From Acetobacter oryzifermentans (GTDB lineage Bacteria > Pseudomonadota > Alphaproteobacteria > Acetobacterales > Acetobacteraceae): 64,000 nt of DNA. This document shows, piece by piece, positions 36,091 to 44,840 of this stretch; the stretch's first letter is position 1, and each line of letters begins with the position of its first letter. The DNA is taken from positions 2,376,501-2,440,500 of the forward strand of contig NZ_CP011120.1 in NCBI RefSeq assembly GCF_001628715.1, read 5' to 3'. The notes beneath the pieces were generated by a model. It made no database searches, was not told the origin of the DNA, and saw nothing but the letters and a program-made list of their open reading frames with translations. A program made the position numbers and the translations under genes.

Positions 36091-38335
36091 ATCCGAGCAA
36101 AGCAGTAACACACTATCTTCCTTTAACGCTGTGTTCTCCCGCTGCTTACCTGCCCTTTTTTCTGATGAAGCCCAGTGGAATGCCTTTAAGGCTACCGCGG
36201 GCTATTCTGCCCGCGTCTTTTTATGCATTGGCATTGCCGTTTTTCTGGCGTTCACGTTCCAGCTTCACTCTCCCCTCAGTGCAGCCACAACTGTTCTTAT
36301 TGTGGCAAATCCAACTGTAGGGGCTATGGTTTCCAAAAGCGTATGGCGTGTTATCGGCACAGTTATTGGTGCCGTTATCAGCATTGGCATTATGGCTGTA
36401 TTTGTGCAGTCCCCTGTTCTGTATTTTGCGGCTCTTTCTGTTTTTGTCGGAATAGCCTGCATGGTCGCCACATTCCTGCGCTTTTTTCGCGCCTATGCTG
36501 CTGTATTAACCGGTTATACAATTGTTATTATTGCCGCACCTGCTTTTGCGGACCCAGACAATATTTTTCTTTCTGCAATGGGGCGACTTTCTGCCGTAGT
36601 AACCGGCGTGGTGGTAACGGCTTGTGTATTTATGGTAACAAGCCCCCGTAAACCCAGTGCTGTGATGGAAAAACTGGGCAACGCCTTTCGTGACACCATT
36701 CTCCACGCAAAAAACTTTCATGCACAGGAAGGTATTTCTTCTCACCCAGAAGAAAATACGGAAAAAGAAAACAATCCTTCCGAAATAACAGATACTACAA
36801 CCACAGGCACAGCATTCCGTAGCCTGCCGCAACCTCTTTATGATAGCCGCAGCCGCCTTCTGGCGGGTATGGCAGGATTAACACCAGCCATAGAATTTGC
36901 CGCAGCAGATGACCCCGACATGCAGGCCCGTATTTCCAACCTGCGCTTGGCACTTAACCGTTTAACCGGGCTTATTGTCAGCTATCATCCTTATTGGCTC
37001 AATCTCTCTTTGGTAGATGCGCAATCACGCCCTGTGCATCAGTATGTTGCCGAAACATTAGAGCAGATTCTGCACCTTACAGAACAACCCGGCTGGCTGG
37101 AAAACCCCGCCCCGGTTTCTGCCTGCCTGCATGAATGCCTGAAAAATCTGGAACAACTTTCACGCAACAATCCGGCGCCCAGTTTGCTGGCCACATTGGA
37201 TAATACGCGTGATATTTTGGTACAGATAGATCTTGCCCTATACGATCTTACAAGCCTGCGCCGCGATCGTGAATCTTCCCACACACGCCAATATCTGGAA
37301 TGGCCTGTAGCCTTGCGCAATGGTGTGCGCGGCATGTTCATTGCACTTCTAGCTGGCATGCTGTGGTATGTGTTCCACTGGAGCGCTGGCCCTATGCTGA
37401 TTTTGTATGTAGTTGCCGCATCAAGCCTGCTTTCAACAGCTCCCTCCGCCGGTAAAGCAAGCCCCATGATGGCAACAGGCACCATGTTGGCTGTGCCTAT
37501 GGGTTTTTTATGCCATTCCCTGTTTCTGCCTCGTATAGATGGCTACCCGCTTTTATGGCTAACTCTCTGCCTGTTTCTACTACCTGGTGTATGGCTGCAA
37601 TTTCACCCGCGCTACAGCATTGGTGCATTTGGATATGCAGTGTTTTTCACCATGCTGCTCTCTATTAACAACCCTATTATTTATAATGATCTCGCACTCA
37701 CCAATAACTGGATAACCATGGTAGCAGCCTGCATACTTCTGGTGCTGGTTTTCCGGGTTATTCTGCCGCCAGACCATCGGTTGGATGCTGCGCGGCTGGT
37801 TTCTTCCCTTACGCGCAGCCTGCAACAACTCGCTCTTTCCCACAGTAACAAGCCCGTGCAATGGATTGCATGGGAAGGTCTCCAACTTCAAAAAATCACG
37901 CGGCTGATGATGCGTCTTTCCTTTATTCCTTCCGGAATAGACCGGCAGGGCTATACAGATGCGGCCTTTGCAACACTTTCTCTAGGTCGGCTAATTTTAC
38001 GCCTGCGCTGGAATGCAGAACATACCAAGCTTGATGCGCAAGCTCACGCTGCTCTTGAAAATGCATTAAAAGCCTTTGCCCTATTGCGGCATACCCCACT
38101 GGCTACGGCAGATGCTCTGGAGCAGGCTGCTGCAATTCTCCATACCACCGCCACAGATCAGAATGGTGCCTCCCTTATGCGGGATAGAACCATCTCCTGC
38201 CTCATGCAAGCAGCGGGCATTATCCGCGCCATTCCCGGGTTTTATGGCAAATACGGCCCCATCCATCGCTCTGTGGATGAGGTTGGGGCAAATGCCTCTG
38301 TTTCTACACTTATGGAGTCTACTTCTGTGGGATGA
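36080..38335 (+). CDS. FUSC-family (fusaric acid resistance) efflux membrane protein
   Basis: 751 residues. Two membrane bundles (residues ~45-190 and ~420-575) are separated and followed by soluble regions, as in FUSC / AaeB proteins. SPLSAATTVLIVANPTVGAM in the first bundle is characteristic. It is an inner-membrane component exporting aromatic acids or drugs. The ATG at 36080 overlaps the marR stop by 11 nt. Periplasmic adaptor and outer-membrane partners are not adjacent. Confidence 0.87.
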   Translation: MNARSEQSSNTLSSFNAVFSRCLPALFSDEAQWNAFKATAGYSARVFLCIGIAVFLAFTFQLHSPLSAATTVLIVANPTVGAMVSKSVWRVIGTVIGAVISIGIMAVFVQSPVLYFAALSVFVGIACMVATFLRFFRAYAAVLTGYTIVIIAAPAFADPDNIFLSAMGRLSAVVTGVVVTACVFMVTSPRKPSAVMEKLGNAFRDTILHAKNFHAQEGISSHPEENTEKENNPSEITDTTTTGTAFRSLPQPLYDSRSRLLAGMAGLTPAIEFAAADDPDMQARISNLRLALNRLTGLIVSYHPYWLNLSLVDAQSRPVHQYVAETLEQILHLTEQPGWLENPAPVSACLHECLKNLEQLSRNNPAPSLLATLDNTRDILVQIDLALYDLTSLRRDRESSHTRQYLEWPVALRNGVRGMFIALLAGMLWYVFHWSAGPMLILYVVAASSLLSTAPSAGKASPMMATGTMLAVPMGFLCHSLFLPRIDGYPLLWLTLCLFLLPGVWLQFHPRYSIGAFGYAVFFTMLLSINNPIIYNDLALTNNWITMVAACILLVLVFRVILPPDHRLDAARLVSSLTRSLQQLALSHSNKPVQWIAWEGLQLQKITRLMMRLSFIPSGIDRQGYTDAAFATLSLGRLILRLRWNAEHTKLDAQAHAALENALKAFALLRHTPLATADALEQAAAILHTTATDQNGASLMRDRTISCLMQAAGIIRAIPGFYGKYGPIHRSVDEVGANASVSTLMESTSVG

Positions 38336-38471
38336 AATAAAGGAAAAAGTTTCCTAAAATAAAAGTCATGATGATGAATTTAATTTTATCTAAATTTTCT
38401 TTTTATAGAGAACTTCTGCTCTGCCATTTACTTAATGCTTAAGTCATCACTCATAACAAGAAGTATCTGGC

Positions 38472-39095
38472 ATGGCATATTCCGACACCTCGCCTCCGGT
38501 GACATACCGAAGAGCCAACCCAGCCCCATTAGGCTTAATGGGTTTTGGGTTAACAACCGTTCTTCTCAATTTACATAATGCAGATCTGGTACCTATGGGT
38601 TCTGCCATTCTGGCCATGGGGCTAACATTTGGGGGTGTTGCCCAAATTCTGGCGGGAATGCTGGAATATGGCAATGGCAATACCTTTGGCATGACAGCTT
38701 TTAGCGCCTACGGTGCTTTCTGGCTTTCGTTCGTGACACTTATTGGCCTACCTCATACTGGCATTGTGGATGCCAGTAGCCCTAACCTTGTAGGAAGCTA
38801 CCTACTCGCGTGGGGATTGTTCACATTTATCATGTTTATTGCCACGCTCCGTGCCTCACGGGCGCATCAGATTATTTTTCTAAGCCTGACAGTTCTATTC
38901 GCTCTCCTTGCCGCGGGTGATATGCTGGCTATGCCAGTTGTTACACAGTTTGCTGGGTATGAAGGATTGTTCTGCGGTTTTTCCGCCATCTATCTCGCTG
39001 CTGCTGAAATTCTGGAGGACGCCTTTGGATATGCAGTACTGCCGATTGGCAAACCTGCACCGGCGTCCATCGCTTTCCGAACTGCAGCCGCCTAA
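38472..39095 (+). CDS. satP: Acetate uptake transporter (GPR1/FUN34/SatP family)
   Basis: 207 residues, six membrane segments. The signature NPAPLGLMGFGLTT (residues 16-29) and EYGNGNTFGMTAFSAYGAFW are diagnostic. It moves acetate or succinate with protons across the inner membrane. It fits an organism that first excretes and later re-uses acetate. A single gene with a terminator behind it. Confidence 0.93.
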   Translation: MAYSDTSPPVTYRRANPAPLGLMGFGLTTVLLNLHNADLVPMGSAILAMGLTFGGVAQILAGMLEYGNGNTFGMTAFSAYGAFWLSFVTLIGLPHTGIVDASSPNLVGSYLLAWGLFTFIMFIATLRASRAHQIIFLSLTVLFALLAAGDMLAMPVVTQFAGYEGLFCGFSAIYLAAAEILEDAFGYAVLPIGKPAPASIAFRTAAA

Positions 39096-39113
39096 ACACC
39101 CCAAAAACATTAT

Positions 39114-39140
39114 GCCCCGCAGCACAAAATGCTCCGGGGC
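39114..39140. terminator. Terminator between satP and the enoyl-CoA hydratase-like gene
   Basis: gccccgcagca and tgctccggggc pair with one mismatch around a 5-nt loop. The hairpin lies between two convergent genes. Confidence 0.65.
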
Positions 39141-39152
39141 GACATGTTTGCA

Positions 39153-40172
39153 TTACTTCTCAAAACAATTTTGAGCTTCCTGCTTATTCACTTCCGCCAA
39201 AGTTGGCGGCATCCACACAGGCTGGTTATCTTTATCAATCAAACGTGCCCGAATCCCCTCTACAAAATCTGGCCGGGCCACCATATGCCGCACCATATTT
39301 TCCTCCAGCACAAAAGCGGCATGTAACGAGGAAGCAGCACGTGCCTGGTGCCATCCATACCATGCTACCTGCACAGAAAACGGACAAGCACGTGATAAAG
39401 CTTCAAGATCCTCTTGCGCCTCTTCTGATCCTTCCGCTTTCAATTTTTCAATAACCTGCAAGATATCTGGCGCATCATAACAGGAATCCAGATTTTGCAC
39501 GTCCAGACTTTCAGGCTGGGAATGAAGGCGGCTGAATACATGCTCTGCACTTTCAACGCTCAACGTTTCTCTTAAATCTGTAAGAGAGTCCGATGAAACC
39601 AGAACATCTGCAAACCCCATGGCTATGGCCTCTGCTCCGTTCATACGCCCACCGGTAACAGCACGCCGTAAACCAGAAAAACCTGGCGCACGGGCTAACA
39701 ACCAGCTTCCTCCCGCATCGGGGGCCAAACCAATAGCCGTTTCCGGCATAGCCAGCACAGATGCTTCCGTAACCACCCGATACCGCACATGGCCACCTAA
39801 GCCGATACCGCCCCCCATAGCTACGCCATCTAAAAAGGAAACAATGGGTTTTTTGTAATCTGCCAACAACAGCATCACATCATATACGCGCTTCATCAGT
39901 TCATATGCCGCCAATGCCCCTTGGGCTTTCAGACGATCATAAATGGCGCGTAGGTCTCCCCCTGCGCAAAAGGCACGTGGGCTGCTGCTTTCCAGAAGAA
40001 TGGTATGGACGGAAGGATCATGCCGCCACATTTCCAAAGCGGCTTTTACGCCGTTGGCCATACTGATATCAACGGCATTCAACCGTTTGGGACGGTCTAA
40101 AATAATACGTCCCAGATGCCCTTCCTGCTGCATTGTTACGCCAGATACGGCGGAAAGAATTTGCTCTGTCAT
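39153..40172 (-). CDS. Enoyl-CoA hydratase/isomerase family, 3-hydroxyisobutyryl-CoA hydrolase type
   Basis: 339 residues. Crotonase-fold oxyanion motifs are SSPRAFCAGGDLRAIYD and LDGVAMGGGIGLGGH. The C-terminal extension ENMVRHMVARPDFVEGIRARLIDKDNQPVW is characteristic of the HIBYL-CoA hydrolase subgroup. It would hydrolyse a hydroxyacyl-CoA in valine-type catabolism. The ATG at 40172 follows AGAGGAAA; the frame extends ten codons further without support. Confidence 0.85.
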   Translation of the reverse strand: MTEQILSAVSGVTMQQEGHLGRIILDRPKRLNAVDISMANGVKAALEMWRHDPSVHTILLESSSPRAFCAGGDLRAIYDRLKAQGALAAYELMKRVYDVMLLLADYKKPIVSFLDGVAMGGGIGLGGHVRYRVVTEASVLAMPETAIGLAPDAGGSWLLARAPGFSGLRRAVTGGRMNGAEAIAMGFADVLVSSDSLTDLRETLSVESAEHVFSRLHSQPESLDVQNLDSCYDAPDILQVIEKLKAEGSEEAQEDLEALSRACPFSVQVAWYGWHQARAASSLHAAFVLEENMVRHMVARPDFVEGIRARLIDKDNQPVWMPPTLAEVNKQEAQNCFEK

Positions 40173-40237
40173 TGCTTTCCTCTTTATTTCGTGCACAAAC
40201 ACGTACGAACCATCTTTGATTGATTTAAGGAGAGCAG

Positions 40238-40741
40238 ATGTTGGCTCCGGAGACCAGCGCCTACCGCGATGCCATGGCCCGACTTGGCGCAGCTGTGAAC
40301 ATTGTTACAACAGGAACGCTGGAAAACCCCGTTGGTTTTACAGCCTCCGCAGTGTGTTCCGTAACAGATACCCCACCTACGCTCTTGGTCTGCCTGAACC
40401 GTGGAAGCCGTGCCAGACAGGCTTTTCATGAAGGGAGCGCATTATGCGTAAACGTGCTGGCATCTACCCAGCAGCATCTCTCCAACCTTTTTGCCAGCCC
40501 CAACTCCATGCAGGAGCGATTTGCCACTGGGCATTGGAGCGCCTTGGCAACAGGCGCACCTGTACTGGAAGAAGCTGTAGCCTCGTTTGACTGCAAGATC
40601 AGCCAGATTGTAGAAGTTGGCACACACAGCGTAATGTTTGGTATTGTGCAAGCGTTACGCACCCATGCAACCGCACATGGGCTTGTTTATTTTAATAGAA
40701 TGTATCACGCTCTGCCCCATACCCCAGCCCTAAAGCCCTAA
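40238..40741 (+). CDS. Flavin reductase family protein (FMN-binding split barrel)
   Basis: 167 residues with the family pattern YRDAMARLGAAVNIVTTG, GFTASAVCSVTDTPPTLLVCLN and the HSVMFGIVQ strand. Such proteins supply FADH2 or FMNH2 to two-component monooxygenases (HpaC/RutF-like). AAGGAG lies 7-12 nt before the ATG. No partner monooxygenase is adjacent. The stop codon lies inside a palindrome. Confidence 0.87.
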   Translation: MLAPETSAYRDAMARLGAAVNIVTTGTLENPVGFTASAVCSVTDTPPTLLVCLNRGSRARQAFHEGSALCVNVLASTQQHLSNLFASPNSMQERFATGHWSALATGAPVLEEAVASFDCKISQIVEVGTHSVMFGIVQALRTHATAHGLVYFNRMYHALPHTPALKP

Positions 40742-40752
40742 GGGCTTTAGGC
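40726..40752. terminator. Long palindrome at the flavin reductase stop codon
   Basis: gccctaaagccct is followed almost directly by aagggctttaggc. The core aaagccct-aagggcttt is a perfect inverted repeat with almost no loop and no T-run. It may be an RNA hairpin or a protein-binding site. Confidence 0.4.
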
Positions 40753-40773
40753 ATACAATCAAGGTGTTGAAAC

Positions 40774-40923
40774 ATGTCACAGGATTATCATGATGATTAT
40801 CCAGTAAAAGGGGATGATGATTATATCCCGTTTATTACTGTCAAAGCCCTGATTATCATGCATGTTGTGCTGCTAGCAGTCGTAGCTTTATGGTCTTGGC
40901 TGGATTGGTCCTTGCCGCAGTAA
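40774..40923 (+). CDS. Small single-pass membrane protein (49 aa)
   Basis: MSQDYHDDYPVKGDDDYIPF followed by a hydrophobic helix (ALIIMHVVLLAVVALWSWL) and a stop. The acidic Asp/Tyr-rich head and single membrane segment look like a genuine small protein; AAGG lies ~10 nt upstream. No family is recognised. Confidence 0.55.
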   Translation: MSQDYHDDYPVKGDDDYIPFITVKALIIMHVVLLAVVALWSWLDWSLPQ

Positions 40924-40942
40924 CAAGGGCTAGCTAGATTTT

Positions 40943-41737
40943 TTAGCCGCCCCGCAAGCGGCAAAACAGACTGGCGGTTATAAATACACCGCCACCTAAC
41001 GCTGCAATCCAAAATGCTGTAGGGCAATTGGTGTACCAAGCCAACACCAAACCCAACCAAGCTTCCAGCAACGCAAGTAACGTTGCAATGCCCATTCCCA
41101 ATAAAGGTGAAAAACCCATACGCAAACTTGCTGCGGCAGGCGCAATCATAAGCGTAAATACCAGCAAAACACCTGTGATCTGGGCACATTGCGCTGTAGC
41201 TACAGCAACAATCATGAGAAAAAGAATATCAAGCAGGCGCATATTCACACCCCGCGCCTCTGCCTGCTCTGGCTGAAGCGATGCAAAAAGAAGCGGCCTT
41301 GCCACAAATGCCAGCGCTATCAAACAAGCTACGGAAAGAACACCCAGCCAGCCTAACATAGAAGACCCGATACCCAGAATATCACCAAAAAGCAGTGCTG
41401 TGGCTGAACTGGCAGAATGGGTTAGAAAATGCAGGCACAGCGCCCCAAAACCCATGGCGACAGAAAGCACTAGTCCGATTGTTACGTCTCGGCCTACCAG
41501 CCTATCTCCCGCCAACCCTATGGCAACACCGCCACCAACAGCACCAAGCCCAAGTCCAAGCAAAGCGGGCTGACCTAACAGAAGGGCTGCAGCGGCTCCG
41601 GCAAATCCTACGTGCGAAAGCGCATGGCTGGCAAAGCTTTGCCCACGCAAGACAAGAAACCACCCCACAGGCCCACACACCAGCGCCGCCAAAAACGCCG
41701 CCAGAAAAGCGGTGCGCATAAATTCATACTCAAGCAT
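40943..41737 (-). CDS. znuB: Zinc/manganese ABC transporter permease
   Basis: 264 residues, ~8 membrane segments, ABC-3 family: GPVGWFLVLRGQSFASHALSHVGFAGAA near the start and VAVATAQCAQITGVLLVFTLMIAPAAA in the middle. It forms the inner-membrane pore with ZnuC. The ATG at 41737 overlaps the znuC stop (TGATG). Confidence 0.92.
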   Translation of the reverse strand: MLEYEFMRTAFLAAFLAALVCGPVGWFLVLRGQSFASHALSHVGFAGAAAALLLGQPALLGLGLGAVGGGVAIGLAGDRLVGRDVTIGLVLSVAMGFGALCLHFLTHSASSATALLFGDILGIGSSMLGWLGVLSVACLIALAFVARPLLFASLQPEQAEARGVNMRLLDILFLMIVAVATAQCAQITGVLLVFTLMIAPAAASLRMGFSPLLGMGIATLLALLEAWLGLVLAWYTNCPTAFWIAALGGGVFITASLFCRLRGG

Positions 41738-42543
41738 CAAGCACTATGCCCCACGCACATACAGGACTGAAGTGATGCCCCACCACCTTCTGCCACAACA
41801 AATAATCTGTTTCCCGCCTTAATCACCTCAACCGGTGCGCCGTAAAGTGCACTGAGTGTTTGGGTTGTCATCACATCTTCCACGCGCCCCAGCACTGCCT
41901 TGCCATGCGCCATGTAAAGAACATGATCCATCAACCCCATAAGAGGGTTGATATCATGGGTAGACATGAGCACCGTTATATTCCTGTCTCGTGCCAGTGT
42001 ATGAATACGTTCTGCTGTTTCACGCATACGAGCAGGATCTAGGCTGGCCAAAGGCTCATCAAGCAACAAGATATGTGGATTATCCAGCAATGCCTGCGCC
42101 AACATGAGCCGCTGCCTTTCTCCCCCGGAAAGAGAGCCTACCGGTCGCTGCGCTAGATCCTGCGCATCTACTGCGGCCAAAGCTGCATCAATATCCGCTC
42201 TAGCCCGTTTGCCGTAAAATGGCAGGCCCCATTTCCAGCCCTGCTGCGCAGCGGCAACTGTGCTCCAGCCGCTAAGTTGTGCAGCCACCATAGCGCGCAC
42301 CTGAGGCATATACCCTATAGGCATACGGCCCTTTTGCACCGGCTGACCTTCTATCCATATTTGGCCAGCTGAAAGTTTTTCCAACCCCAGAAGAGTTCTA
42401 AACAGGGTTGTCTTTCCAGCCCCATTTCCACCCAAAACAGCCACAAAACTGCCTGCAGGAATTGTAAAACTGATATTATCCAGCACTGTTTTTTTCTGGC
42501 GTAACAAAGTTACGCCAGCCACTTGCACAGCAGAAGATGACAT
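41737..42543 (-). CDS. znuC: Zinc/manganese ABC transporter ATP-binding protein
   Basis: 268 residues. Walker A GGNGAGKTT, signature LSGGERQRLMLAQALL, Walker B ILLLDEPLASLD and the switch His in STHD are all present. The ATG at 42543 overlaps the znuA stop (TAATG). It powers metal import from the periplasmic binding protein. Confidence 0.93.
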   Translation of the reverse strand: MSSSAVQVAGVTLLRQKKTVLDNISFTIPAGSFVAVLGGNGAGKTTLFRTLLGLEKLSAGQIWIEGQPVQKGRMPIGYMPQVRAMVAAQLSGWSTVAAAQQGWKWGLPFYGKRARADIDAALAAVDAQDLAQRPVGSLSGGERQRLMLAQALLDNPHILLLDEPLASLDPARMRETAERIHTLARDRNITVLMSTHDINPLMGLMDHVLYMAHGKAVLGRVEDVMTTQTLSALYGAPVEVIKAGNRLFVVAEGGGASLQSCMCVGHSA

Positions 42544-43445
42544 TACGGCGCAACACCAAGCAAATGCGCAATTTGCGTAAGAGTTGAACTGATCCATATC
42601 TGCCAATGCGTATCCTGCGGCATAATTTCCGCTAGCGGCAGAATAGGCACATCTGCTTTATGGGCCAGATCTATCAAACGTTTGCTGGCTGGTTCTTCCA
42701 CCTGCACATTATAGGCAAGTAGCCGTAGTTTTTTTTGAGCAAGATCTTGCTCAAATGCAGCAACAGCAACAGGTGGAGGTTCAACATCATTCATGATTGC
42801 AATCTGAAAGGCATTTTCCTTCATGTCCAAACCAAGGTAACTGGCCAGCGGGGTAAATAGAGGTTCTGTTGCGGCCACAGCCATACCTTGCACATGCGAG
42901 CGTAATGCTGCGGCCTGGGCCTGTACGCTGGCAATATCAGCCCCCAACTTCCGAGCCCGCTCAGCATATGCTTTTGCGTGTGCTGGATCTGCTTGCTCGC
43001 ACGCTTTTCCAAATCTTTGAGCAAAATCTGCCACAGCGTTCAAATCGTACCATAAATGGGCATTCCCGCCCTCGTGCCACCCAGACCATGTATCTGCACG
43101 CACATACCGCGCCTGCGGTAAAGCAGAAGCCTGCACCAAATGATCCATCCATGCATCGTATCCCGCACCATTGGCTACAACCAACGTAGCATCCGCCACA
43201 CGCCGCGCATCATCCGGTGTAGGAGCATATAAATGCGGATCAACAGCAGGTGATACAAGTATAGATGTCACGTGCATGTCTGGCTCAGCAATCTGCGCAG
43301 CCAAGTCCCCCCATGTATTTTCTGCCGCCACAACAGACAAAGGGCGCGCGACCGCACTACCTGTGCCCATGTTTGCAAAACCAAGCACAGCCACCATGCC
43401 CAACAACATCCGGCGTGAAGTGCCTTTTGTTTTCATCAATTCCAT
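42543..43445 (-). CDS. znuA: Zn/Mn-family ABC transporter solute-binding protein
   Basis: 300 residues with a signal peptide (cut near VARP). The cluster 9 binding-protein blocks DPHLYAPTPDDARRVADA and NAHLWYDLN provide two His ligands. In the second lobe, where ZnuA usually has His, this protein reads ATEPLFTPLASYLGL, and the last block is YNVQVEEPA; no His-rich loop is present. This is a distinct subgroup, so zinc is inferred from the adjacent zur and palindrome. Confidence 0.87.
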   Translation of the reverse strand: MELMKTKGTSRRMLLGMVAVLGFANMGTGSAVARPLSVVAAENTWGDLAAQIAEPDMHVTSILVSPAVDPHLYAPTPDDARRVADATLVVANGAGYDAWMDHLVQASALPQARYVRADTWSGWHEGGNAHLWYDLNAVADFAQRFGKACEQADPAHAKAYAERARKLGADIASVQAQAAALRSHVQGMAVAATEPLFTPLASYLGLDMKENAFQIAIMNDVEPPPVAVAAFEQDLAQKKLRLLAYNVQVEEPASKRLIDLAHKADVPILPLAEIMPQDTHWQIWISSTLTQIAHLLGVAP

Positions 43446-43472
43446 ACGCGTTATCCTACCATGCTTGAATGC

Positions 43473-43491
43473 AATGTAATATTATTACATT
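43473..43491. promoter_or_regulatory. Zur-box-like palindrome between znuA and zur
   Basis: AATGTAATATTATTACATT is an almost perfect dyad matching the Zur style (TGTTATA-n-TATAACA). It is ~28 bp before the znuA start and ~85 bp before zur. Confidence 0.75.
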
Positions 43492-43575
43492 TTATCAGCT
43501 GCACGTCACCTCCTCACCCGCGCAAATTTGGTCTTCACCTCTCGGATCAGTTACGCTAAGAAATACAGAGAACGG

Positions 43576-44139
43576 ATGATGAACATGCCCCACCCTACGT
43601 CTTCTTCCACAGCAACCTCAGCTCATGCCTTTCCTGCGCATATTGAGCATCAACTCGATAAAGCTACTGCTCTATGCACCCAACAAGGTGCGCGAATGAC
43701 GGCCCAGCGCCGTGATGTACTCGGGCTTATTCTTATGCATGCGCGTCCAGTTGGGGCATATGATCTGCTGGAAGAACTTAAAACAGCAGAACGGCGCCCC
43801 GCCCCTCCTACAGTATATCGGGCACTCGATTTTCTACTTGAACACGGCCTGATCCACCGTATTGAACGCTTGTCTGCTTTTATTCCCTGCACCAATCTGC
43901 GCCATTGTTCTCATACGCATGAGCACTCGGAAGCCTGCTTACATACGGCCCAGTTTCTCATCTGCCGCAACTGCAAAGCCGTAACAGAAATAGCAGATAC
44001 AACTGTTCTGGAAACCCTGAAACACATTTGTAAAAACGAAGACTTTGTAATTCAGAGCACCTCGGTTGAAGTGGAAGGGCTATGTGCAGAGTGTGCATCA
44101 AAACGGCCCACAAAAGAGATCCCTCATCAAGGTGCATAA
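43576..44139 (+). CDS. zur: Fur-family regulator, probable zinc uptake regulator Zur
   Basis: 187 residues. The N-terminal winged helix contains MTAQRRDVLGLILMHARPVGAYDLLEEL and PPTVYRALDFLLEHGLIHRIE. The metal domain has HCSHTHEHSEAC, then CRNC and a terminal CAEC, the structural zinc site. It represses the divergent znuABC genes when zinc is sufficient, through the palindrome at 43473-43491. Several Mets are near the start; 43576 is used. Its stop overlaps the next start. Confidence 0.9.
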   Translation: MMNMPHPTSSSTATSAHAFPAHIEHQLDKATALCTQQGARMTAQRRDVLGLILMHARPVGAYDLLEELKTAERRPAPPTVYRALDFLLEHGLIHRIERLSAFIPCTNLRHCSHTHEHSEACLHTAQFLICRNCKAVTEIADTTVLETLKHICKNEDFVIQSTSVEVEGLCAECASKRPTKEIPHQGA

Positions 44140-44681
44140 TGGGTAATCATCACCTGTTTTCATTACAGAATACACTACCGGGGCTGCCTCTGCCTTTTGC
44201 GAAAGAAAGACAACGTACAACCAACTCAAAACCACATCATGTTCAACAGAAGCACCGAACCGACGCGAAAGAAACGCAAACGGACTTATTCTCACTTCCG
44301 CTTCTTCCACCCTTACGCACACATTTTTTGCCAGATGAGATCCGTCTGACACGCATACCTTCCTTGGCAGCCACGCACGCCAAGGAAGCAGGCAATTTTC
44401 TGTATCATATTACTGATGCCCCCGTAGCATCTCTGTTGTTACAAAACGGGCTTCCCCTAAATAAGCGGCACCCTCTTATGCTAACAGAGCAGAACGGCAT
44501 TAGTGCGTGGTTGGCAAAGATATCGGAATATCTACACGGCAATGCTTCCGAAAAAGCCGTTATCCTACGGTTGCGCCGTGTTATGGTAGAAGATGCACTT
44601 GAACCTGATCTTGACCATACGGCAGAATTTGCAAGCAACTGCTATCTGCTAAGCGGCAACTTTAATCGTACGATTAGCTAA
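44139..44681 (+). CDS. Unknown protein coupled to zur, possible ADP-ribosyltransferase-like fold
   Basis: 180 residues starting at an ATG that overlaps the zur stop (TAATG). The first ~70 residues are polar and low in structure. The second half reads FLYHITDAPVASLLLQNGLP, LTEQNGISAWLAKI, then VILRLRRVMVEDALEPD and CYLLSG. The order H-x-T/S near a helix with a GL ending, then hydrophobic strands, recalls RNA 2'-phosphotransferase / ADP-ribosyltransferase-like folds, but this is only a pattern impression. Co-expression with zur is the firmer clue. Confidence 0.7.
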   Translation: MGNHHLFSLQNTLPGLPLPFAKERQRTTNSKPHHVQQKHRTDAKETQTDLFSLPLLPPLRTHFLPDEIRLTRIPSLAATHAKEAGNFLYHITDAPVASLLLQNGLPLNKRHPLMLTEQNGISAWLAKISEYLHGNASEKAVILRLRRVMVEDALEPDLDHTAEFASNCYLLSGNFNRTIS

Positions 44682-44745
44682 AAAGGGAACTCTATTTTCG
44701 CATGCCATCTGCATATATTCACAGATAGATCCAGAATATTTAATT

Positions 44746-44787
44746 AAAAAAAGCCCACCCCGTTTTTACCGGAATGGGCTCTTTTTA
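44746..44787. terminator. Bidirectional terminator
   Basis: aaaaaagcccaccccg and ggaatgggctcttttt form a stem flanked by A and T runs between the zur operon (plus) and the Lys/Ala-rich gene (minus). Confidence 0.8.
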
Positions 44788-44840
44788 AAACAACATTATT
44801 TTACTGATAAATCTCTAAACCAGATAAAATACCGTTATAT

